Assembly (NCBI GenBank): GCA_002363035.1
Contig: DEWA01000014.1
Location: 1 to 22,665 of the forward strand
DNA from: Verrucomicrobia bacterium UBA3222
Lineage (GTDB): Bacteria; Verrucomicrobiota; Verrucomicrobiia; Opitutales; UBA9783
Direction of reading: 5' to 3'
DNA: 22,665 bases
Positions 1 through 5,736 of this stretch are shown here, piece by piece; positions within the stretch are counted from its first letter, which is position 1, and each line of letters opens with the position of its first letter. The translations under genes were made by a program, and so were the position numbers. The notes beneath the pieces were generated by a model that searched no databases, was not told the origin of the DNA, and saw only the letters and a program-made list of their open reading frames with translations.

Positions 1-113
1 TCGGCAGTTTCGGTTGGTAAATTACCGCAGTTTTTATATTACCCGGGAATGAAGGGCATTTTTGAGGGTATTTTTCGTGAAAAATGGCGGAAGAGGGGCG
101 GTTTAAAGGATTT
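1..113 (+). repeat. Decayed copy 1 of a ~110-bp duplicated unit
   Basis: The first 18 bases are identical to 276-293. Beyond them the DNA diverges, but the reading frame starting at base 3 still aligns residue by residue with the frame of copy 2 (shared G-S-F-G-W, then I, A, F, L, G, F, F at matching places). Copy 1 has three in-frame stops within 37 codons, so it is no longer coding. The window edge cuts off whatever preceded it. Confidence 0.5.
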
Positions 114-262
114 TACGGGCAATTTTTACCTGATATGGCTTCCGAATACCTGTGGAAGCGCGCAATTGAGTTAAAATGCGCTTTGCGTTTCGTTTAAAGC
201 ACATTTTACGCCTTCGAAAAGGCTTCTTGTGCTCTTTTTACGATGTTCGAAATGCGTAGGCG

Positions 263-520
263 ATGTTTTTGGGTGTCGGCAGTTTCGGTTGGTGGATTGT
301 TGCGGGTTTTGTACTGCAAGGCATTAAACGCGTTTTTGAAAAATTTTTCGGCGAAAATTTCAAAAGAGGGTTGCCTCAAAGGTTCGACACGAAACGGTTT
401 CAAACAATGCCTGTCCAACCGCCTACGATTGAAGGTATGCAATGTTTAAGTTTCAATGCGTTCCGTATCCATTTATGTGCTTTCTATCCGCAAAAAACCT
501 TCCGTTTTCAGGTAAAATAA
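263..520 (+). CDS. Doubtful small membrane-type ORF (85 aa)
   Basis: I do not recognise this ORF. Its first ~45 residues look protein-like: a hydrophobic stretch at about residues 4-20 (G-W-W-I-V-A-G-F-V-L) followed by a basic and aromatic amphipathic segment (K-R-V-F-E-K-F-F). The remaining ~40 residues look random. There is no convincing ribosome binding site before the ATG. The only support is that the same frame is recognisable in decayed copy 1 at 1-113, so a small membrane peptide may once have existed in two copies. It may equally be a fragment of a larger lost gene. Overlapping ORFs in other frames (243-449, 442-639) look random. Confidence 0.2.
   Translation: MFLGVGSFGWWIVAGFVLQGIKRVFEKFFGENFKRGLPQRFDTKRFQTMPVQPPTIEGMQCLSFNAFRIHLCAFYPQKTFRFQVK
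276..385 (+). repeat. Copy 2 of the ~110-bp duplicated unit
   Basis: It begins with the same 18 bases as the window start and keeps an open frame where copy 1 has stops. The two copies start 275 bases apart in the same orientation, and they match better at the protein level than at the DNA level, which points to an old duplication of a coding segment. Confidence 0.5.
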
Positions 521-803
521 ACCCAAAAATACGGGAATACATGCGCTTAAAAGCCGTAAAAATTAAAAACTCGGAGCACATCGTTGTATTTTTAGTCTCT
601 TTTATGTTTTTTAATGTTTTTAAGTGTTCGAGTATTTGAGGGAAGGGTATCGACGGTTGTTTGGAACCAAATCTGTTCACTTTCACCGCTTCTTAATGAA
701 CTCCTGTTTTTGTTGTTTTTGGAAAATCTTTGAATGCGTTTTCTCCGCGCCTTTTAACATTGGCAGTCATTTTATTTCACCATAGTCTGAAAGCATCATT
801 ATC
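521..803. other. Gap without recognisable gene
   Basis: This AT-rich stretch between the duplicated unit and the methyltransferase gene shows no protein-like frame on either strand, no tRNA-like fold and no clear promoter. The short ORFs crossing it lack ribosome binding sites and have low-complexity content. Confidence 0.5.
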
Positions 804-2039
804 ATGGACACGCAGCCGCCTTCTTGCCCGACACCGCCTAAGCATTTTATTCCGACACAGTTCGCCTATCACGAAACATTGGAGCTCGATATCCAAACGC
901 TGACCAACGAAGGGCGCGGGATTGGTCGGCATAACGATTGGGCGGTGATGGTTCCGTTTGTGATCCCGGGCGAACGCGTGCGGGTGCGTATTTTTCGCAA
1001 TCATAAAAATTATTCCGAAGCCGATTTGGTCGAAGTTTTGACACCGTCGCCGCAGCGCATTCAACCGTGCTGTCCGTTGTTCGGACGTTGCGGCGGATGT
1101 CAGTATCAACACATAACCTACGAGGAGCAGTTACGGTGGAAACGGCAACATGTCGCCGATTGTCTGGAACGCATCGGAAACATTCATACGGAGGTTCGGT
1201 CGGTCGTTCCGTCGGAGAAAATTTACGGTTATCGCACCAAACTCACGCCGCACTTTGAACGTTTTCGCGGGCAATGTCCCGTCGGGTTTTTGGCGAACGG
1301 CAGTCGACATACGATCGTCGATGTTCCGCAGTGCCCGATTGCGAGCGATGCCGTCAATGAAGCGCTTCCGAAGGTGCGGGAACGTATTGTGAGCGGATCC
1401 GCGCGCAACGGAACCGCGCTTTTGCGGGATTGCGACGACGGCGTGTTGACGGATTTTAACGCTTCGGGAACGGCGCATGTTCACGGATTGACGTTTCATT
1501 TCCCCGCCGGCAGTTTTTTCCAAAACAATCCCTATATCCTGGAAACTCTCCTGTCGCATTTGGAGGCATTTTTTAAAGAGCATCCCGAGTTGGAATTTTT
1601 GGCGGATACTTATTGCGGAACGGGTGTTTTCGGCATTTCCCTTGCTTCCGTCGTGAAACAATTCGTCGGTATTGAGATTGACGAAAAATCCGTTGCATTG
1701 GCACAAACCAATTTACGGTGCAACCATATTACCAACGGTTCCGTCGTGCACGGCAACAGTTCCGAACTTTTTAAAGAGATTACCTTTGATCCGCAAAAAA
1801 CCTGCGTGTTGCTCGATCCGCCGCGCAAAGGTACCGATGAAGCGTTTCTGCAACAGTTGGCACGATTTGCGCCGCGGGCGGTGATTTATGTTTCCTGCGC
1901 ACCCGATACGCAGGCAAGGGATTTGCAACGTTTTCTCGAATTTGCCCCGTACAAAGTTACCTGTGTACAACCGTTCGATATGTTTCCGCAAACCAAACAC
2001 GTCGAAACGGTTGCATTTTTGGTGCAGGAAGATGTATAA
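804..2039 (+). CDS. rlmD: RlmD-type 23S rRNA (uracil-C5)-methyltransferase
   Basis: SAM-dependent RNA m5U methyltransferase of the RlmD/RlmCD group, acting on 23S rRNA in the cytoplasm. Residues 22-83 form a TRAM RNA-binding domain. C90, C96, C99 (in C-G-G-C) and C177 match the spacing of the [4Fe-4S] ligands of this group; TrmA proper lacks both cluster and TRAM. The SAM loop is D-T-Y-C-G-T-G at 268-274, D-P-P-R-K-G is at 338-343, the catalytic Cys is C365 in Y-V-S-C, and the general base is E401 in H-V-E-T. The 411-residue length is normal, so the gene looks intact. There is no Shine-Dalgarno sequence before the chosen ATG, as for several genes here. RlmD versus RlmCD target choice cannot be settled from sequence. 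A decayed second copy of its 3' end lies at 5418-5600. Confidence 0.9.
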   Translation: MDTQPPSCPTPPKHFIPTQFAYHETLELDIQTLTNEGRGIGRHNDWAVMVPFVIPGERVRVRIFRNHKNYSEADLVEVLTPSPQRIQPCCPLFGRCGGCQYQHITYEEQLRWKRQHVADCLERIGNIHTEVRSVVPSEKIYGYRTKLTPHFERFRGQCPVGFLANGSRHTIVDVPQCPIASDAVNEALPKVRERIVSGSARNGTALLRDCDDGVLTDFNASGTAHVHGLTFHFPAGSFFQNNPYILETLLSHLEAFFKEHPELEFLADTYCGTGVFGISLASVVKQFVGIEIDEKSVALAQTNLRCNHITNGSVVHGNSSELFKEITFDPQKTCVLLDPPRKGTDEAFLQQLARFAPRAVIYVSCAPDTQARDLQRFLEFAPYKVTCVQPFDMFPQTKHVETVAFLVQEDV

Positions 2040-2040
2040 G

Positions 2041-2074
2041 TGTCGCAAAAGCCCTTGCGATACGATGCTTTTTG
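2041..2074 (+). terminator. Intrinsic terminator after rlmD
   Basis: Two bases after the stop, an 8-bp stem (2041-2048 with 2055-2062, one G-T pair) closes a 6-base loop and is followed by a T-rich stretch at 2069-2073. The T-run starts 6 bases after the stem, so it is an imperfect but plausible Rho-independent terminator. Confidence 0.45.
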
Positions 2075-2266
2075 GTTTTAGTCAGCTTCTGAAAAGATTA
2101 GTCAGGCAGTCGCTTTTCGGTAATGCATCCAAGCGAATTTGTGGAAAAAGTGTAGCAGGGTTGCGTTTCCGACTTGGATGGCGTGGGAGTGATTTGCGGA
2201 TTGGATTTTCCTTGTAAATGATGTTGTGTTTTGTTTAAATGTCCGTATCAAAGGAAGAACTATTCT

Positions 2267-3856
2267 ATGAAGAAAGAATATCTGTATCAAGTGGATATAC
2301 GAAAATGGATAGAAAACGGGATAGATGACGGGATTATGATTCCTGTTTCGGGCAATGAAGTTAATGAAAAGTACGATGTGTATCTTCAAAGCTATCTACT
2401 CCCGATTGATGCCGTCGAAGCGAGTATGAAAAACGAGAATATAGATCCGCATGCATGTGAAATGATGCCCGAGATACCACAGGAAAATGGAAAAAAGGTG
2501 TATCATCGTTGGGGAAATGGTGACGGTTTCGAACCCATTATCATTAAAAGAAATTTTTCTGATGTAGTACCAGATTCGGTCGAAGTTGTAGAAGAATTCA
2601 GACTGTTGTTTAATCTGTATTTCAATTCACAAAAAAATGAATATATTGACGTTTCCGATGGTAATGAAGTGACTGTTGTTAAAATGGATGACGATGGATA
2701 CGTTACCGTACATAAAACATACTTAAAGAGATATTTAGCCGTAAAAGGAAAAGCATTGATTATTCATATTGACAGCAGATTTATTGTTTCCGATGCATCA
2801 GAGAAAGTTGAAGAGGATGAAGTAGAGTACAGAAAAAATTCTATATTTTACAAACTGCACATTGTAAATAGGGAGCAGCTTAAATCATATATTTTTGCCA
2901 AAAACGTTATCTATGGTTGTAGCTTAGAACAGAAAGAGAAGTATGTTGATTTCATTATCGGAATAGATAAAAACGGACAAGAAATATGTCACACTTGTGA
3001 TCCGGATTGCTTAAAAAACAACTTTGGTGCTAACCCGACGGCACCGCATTATTTAACACCGGTTTATTTCGATAGGGCAGTTTTACGGAAGTACTATTCC
3101 AAACCAGAGGTCTATACAGTTGAGAGTGGCTATATAGGATGCGGTTCACAGTGGGGTTTGTATATCGATAATGAGAATTCCGATTATGTATCGGCATATT
3201 TAGGTGATTTAGGCACATATTTGCCAAGCGAATCCGAGCAACAATATTGGAGAAGTTTTAATAAAGCAATTGACGGTAAATTGAGTCCCGTGAAATTCCA
3301 AAGAGATTATATGTGTGTTTTTAGCAGTTCACAGTCTCCGGATTTTGTGTTTAAAAAAACATACGGAAGGGTCAATCAAGCTTATAATCAAAAATTCGGT
3401 TGGCCGTTATTTTTGCCACTCACAGATCAAGACAAATATAATTTCAAAACTCTGCGAGTGCCAGTTTCCAATTCAGTTAAGGAATTTGACGAGCTCGTCC
3501 TTTCTTTGGTAAAAGTATTGATCGACTCTCTGAATAAAAAGAAAATCACTGATCAATTAACCGACACTGATCAATTAACCGACAATGATAAGAAAAAAAT
3601 GAAAGGAATATCCGCATTGGAAACTTGGTTAGGGGAGAGAGGTATAGAAAGTTACGGCGAGTGCATAAAATTTTTAAGAAATCTGCAAAAATTGCGTTCA
3701 AGCGGTTCGGCGCATCGTAAAGGGGAAAAATATCAAAAGGCAACCGAGGAACTTGATGTGAAAAATGAAAACTATGCAGAATCGTTTTCCGATTTATTAA
3801 AGGGTGCTATCGGCTTTTTGAAGTTTATGGAAAACAACATTGAGAGAATGGCGTAA
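2267..3856 (+). CDS. Uncharacterised 529-aa protein with C-terminal HEPN-like motif
   Basis: I do not recognise the N-terminal ~400 residues: mixed alpha/beta composition, no signal peptide, no membrane segment. The last ~120 residues look helical and contain R477-x5-H483 (R-S-S-G-S-A-H) after a leucine-rich helix, followed by R-K-G. R-x4-6-H is the catalytic signature of HEPN ribonucleases found in toxin-antitoxin and anti-phage proteins, so an RNase or abortive-infection role is an inference from that motif alone. An exact tandem duplication (T-D-Q-L-T-D twice, residues 428-439) forms a linker just before the helical end. The start at 2267 is chosen because A-A-G-G-A-A-G lies 9 bases upstream; the frame is open 12 codons earlier without such a site. 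The gene is much more AT-rich than rlmD and uses AGA for arginine often, consistent with transfer. A GrpB gene follows. Confidence 0.8.
   Translation: MKKEYLYQVDIRKWIENGIDDGIMIPVSGNEVNEKYDVYLQSYLLPIDAVEASMKNENIDPHACEMMPEIPQENGKKVYHRWGNGDGFEPIIIKRNFSDVVPDSVEVVEEFRLLFNLYFNSQKNEYIDVSDGNEVTVVKMDDDGYVTVHKTYLKRYLAVKGKALIIHIDSRFIVSDASEKVEEDEVEYRKNSIFYKLHIVNREQLKSYIFAKNVIYGCSLEQKEKYVDFIIGIDKNGQEICHTCDPDCLKNNFGANPTAPHYLTPVYFDRAVLRKYYSKPEVYTVESGYIGCGSQWGLYIDNENSDYVSAYLGDLGTYLPSESEQQYWRSFNKAIDGKLSPVKFQRDYMCVFSSSQSPDFVFKKTYGRVNQAYNQKFGWPLFLPLTDQDKYNFKTLRVPVSNSVKEFDELVLSLVKVLIDSLNKKKITDQLTDTDQLTDNDKKKMKGISALETWLGERGIESYGECIKFLRNLQKLRSSGSAHRKGEKYQKATEELDVKNENYAESFSDLLKGAIGFLKFMENNIERMA
3548..3583 (+). repeat. 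Exact 18-bp tandem duplication inside the HEPN-like gene
   Basis: Two identical, abutting 18-base units (3548-3565 and 3566-3583) each encode T-D-Q-L-T-D, so the duplication keeps the frame. It lies between the N-terminal region and the helical C-terminal domain and may be a length-variable linker. Confidence 0.95.
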
Positions 3857-3957
3857 AAAAGTTCATCTTCACTGAAGAAATTTTGTGGATGATGCGAACG
3901 GAAGGATGATGTGTGTTTAATTTATATTTTTTTTACAAAATTTGAGGTTCATTTTCC

Positions 3958-4524
3958 ATGGGAAAAGAATTATCGGAAATGACATTGAAGGAATTATGGG
4001 AATTATTCCCGATATTTCTTACGGAACATAACAATGCATGGGCAAAAGATTATGAAGAGATGGAAGTTTTTATAAAAAGGATCCTTTCTGATTATTCCGT
4101 TGCTCGGATTAGTCATATCGGAAGCACGGCCGTAAAAGGCATATGGGCTAAAAATATCATCGATATATTGATTGAAATCTCAAGTACTTCGGATCTGCAT
4201 GCACCGGCTTTGGTATTGGAACAGAACGGCTTTATCATAATGTCCGAGAAACCCGACCGAATTTCTTTGAACCGCGGATATAACAAAGAAGGATTTGCGG
4301 ATAAAGTCTTTCACGTTCATCTTCGATACAGTGGTGATAATGACGAATTATACTTCAGAGATTATTTGAATGATCATCCGAAAATCGCAAAAGATTATGA
4401 GTGTTTGAAGCTGAAATTATGGAAGCGGTACGAAGCCGACAGAAACGCCTATACGGAGGCGAAAACGGATTTTATCCGAAAATATACAAAAGAAGCTCGC
4501 AACTTATATGGCAATCGATATTGA
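3958..4524 (+). CDS. GrpB family protein (UPF0157, nucleotidyltransferase-like fold)
   Basis: 188 residues, a normal length for GrpB proteins, which belong to the nucleotidyltransferase superfamily and whose function is mostly undefined. The hallmark H-I-G-S-T-A-V-K-G lies at 53-61 and is followed by I-I-D (D69), the place of the acidic metal ligand; members often carry a second Asp two residues on, where this protein has Leu. H-V-H-L near residue 122 matches the conserved strand before the C-terminal helices. A weak G-A-G-G lies 11 bases before the ATG. It is co-directional with the HEPN-like gene but 101 bases away, so they may not share a transcript. Its base composition is AT-rich like that gene and unlike the SDR gene after it. 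Confidence 0.8.
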   Translation: MGKELSEMTLKELWELFPIFLTEHNNAWAKDYEEMEVFIKRILSDYSVARISHIGSTAVKGIWAKNIIDILIEISSTSDLHAPALVLEQNGFIIMSEKPDRISLNRGYNKEGFADKVFHVHLRYSGDNDELYFRDYLNDHPKIAKDYECLKLKLWKRYEADRNAYTEAKTDFIRKYTKEARNLYGNRY

Positions 4525-4579
4525 GAAATTTGAGTTTATCGTCGGTTTGCTTTACGGAACCGCGGATTTTTGAAATTCT

Positions 4580-4595
4580 TTCCTTCGAAAAGGAA
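4580..4595 (+). promoter_or_regulatory. Small hairpin covering the SDR ribosome binding site
   Basis: A perfect 6-bp inverted repeat (4580-4585 with 4590-4595, loop C-G-A-A) has A-A-G-G-A-A as its right arm. That arm is also the only Shine-Dalgarno sequence of the SDR gene, 5 bases before its ATG. Pairing would hide the site; whether so short a stem matters in vivo is open. Confidence 0.35.
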
Positions 4596-4600
4596 TAACC

Positions 4601-5413
4601 ATGGTCGATTACGGATTAAAAGATAAGGTCGCGATCGTTACGGGGGCAAACAATCCCCAAGGTATTGGGGCGACAACGGCGTTGGCGTTTGCCCGCGAAG
4701 GCGCGAAGGTGGTGCTGACTTACAAAAGAGTGCCTGCACCGTTCGATAGAAGCAGGACGGAGCAAAACGGAGCCGATCGGTACCACGCCGCCAACGCGGG
4801 GAATGCGGACATTGTGGAGCACAAACTCAAAGCAATGCACGCGGATTATCTGATTTTGGAACGCGATATTTCCGATGAAGCGGTTGTAAGAGAACTTTAT
4901 GCAACCGTTATAAAACACTACGGGAAGGTGGACGTTTTGGTGAACAATGCGGCAGTATGCGACGAAAACGGTTCGGATACCGTCGAAGTCGTGAACCGAA
5001 ACGTGATCGACGATACCTTTGCGGTCAATGTTCGCGGAAGCCTCCTCATGATGCGGGAGTTTGTGAAACACCGCGGGGATTACGGAAGAATAATCAACCT
5101 TTCCACGGATGCCGCGCAGGTGTTTGCGGGTCAAATCACCTATGGGGCAAGCAAGGCTGCGTTGGAAGCTTTGACACGCAGTGTTGCTTTGGAAGTCGCG
5201 AAGTACGGCATTACCGTAAATTGCGTGGCACCCGGACCGACGCAAACGGGCTGGATTGATGCCGATTTGGAGAAAACGGTCGTTCCGCTTATTCCCATGG
5301 GAAAACTTATTCAGCCGGAAGATATTGCGGAAACGATTCTGTTTTTGGCAAGCGAACAAGCCGGCATGCTTACCGGGCAGGTCATCAAAGTATCCGGCGG
5401 ACACGCGCTCTGA
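4601..5413 (+). CDS. Short-chain dehydrogenase/reductase (SDR), FabG-like
   Basis: Classical NAD(P)-dependent SDR of 270 residues. The Rossmann motif T-G-A-N-N-P-Q-G-I-G is at 14-23, N-N-A-A at 115-118, N143 in the fourth helix, and the catalytic S168, Y181 and K185 are in place. P-G-P-T at 211-214 and a C-terminal S-G-G complete the pattern. There is an extra loop of about 30 residues after the second strand (roughly 42-74), seen in one SDR subgroup; substrate unknown. A-A-G-G-A-A before the ATG supports the start. Base composition resembles rlmD and the UvrA-like gene rather than the AT-rich pair upstream. Its stop codon sits only a few bases before the decayed rlmD-like fragment. Confidence 0.88.
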   Translation: MVDYGLKDKVAIVTGANNPQGIGATTALAFAREGAKVVLTYKRVPAPFDRSRTEQNGADRYHAANAGNADIVEHKLKAMHADYLILERDISDEAVVRELYATVIKHYGKVDVLVNNAAVCDENGSDTVEVVNRNVIDDTFAVNVRGSLLMMREFVKHRGDYGRIINLSTDAAQVFAGQITYGASKAALEALTRSVALEVAKYGITVNCVAPGPTQTGWIDADLEKTVVPLIPMGKLIQPEDIAETILFLASEQAGMLTGQVIKVSGGHAL

Positions 5414-5417
5414 GGTT

Positions 5418-5600
5418 TATCGATGGGCGATAGTGAGCAGAGTGCTTTGCGTTTCCTGCGCACCCCGATATGCAGGCGGGGATTTACGGAGTTTTTTTAA
5501 ATTTATACCGTACTAAGTCGTTTACGTGCAACCGTTAGACATGTTTTCGTAAAACAAACACGTCGAAATCGTTGTAACGATGGTGAGGATTGTTAAATAA
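5418..5600 (+). pseudogene. Decayed duplicate of the rlmD 3' end
   Basis: The frame at 5451-5600 reads V-S-C-A-P, then D-L-R-S-F-F-K-F, I-P-Y, stop, V-V-Y-V-Q-P-L-D-M-F, stop, then K-H-V-E, matching residues 363 to 411 of the RlmD-like protein at 804-2039. The catalytic Cys (V-S-C) and the K-H-V-E motif sit exactly 36 residues apart in both, so there is no net length change; a one-base insertion and deletion compensate near 5464-5478. Two in-frame stops and the lack of anything upstream (the SDR gene occupies that place) show it is dead. A match before 5448 is weaker. The sequence from 5601 to the next gene at 5737 shows nothing recognisable. Confidence 0.85.
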
Positions 5601-5736
5601 CGGTATTTTACGGGTTTGGGAAGCAATCGGTTTGGACGTACGGCGATAACTTACGGCGTTTTTCCCGGCAACAGGCAGTTGGAATAGCTGTCGACGGTTG
5701 CGGAAACAATGAAAGTTTGATGCTGTGAAATGAGTA

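Noticed and set aside
371..400. G-G-T-T-C-G-A element resembling a tRNA T-arm
   Set aside because: No matching acceptor, D-arm or anticodon stem at tRNA spacing on either strand; no tRNA or rRNA was found anywhere in the window.
3866..3878. 5-bp hairpin after the HEPN-like gene as a terminator
   Set aside because: The stem is short and AT-rich and the T-run after it is only four bases; too weak to call.
4616..5404. 262-codon minus-strand frame
   Set aside because: It lies exactly opposite the SDR gene, which has all catalytic motifs; the antisense product has no recognisable pattern.
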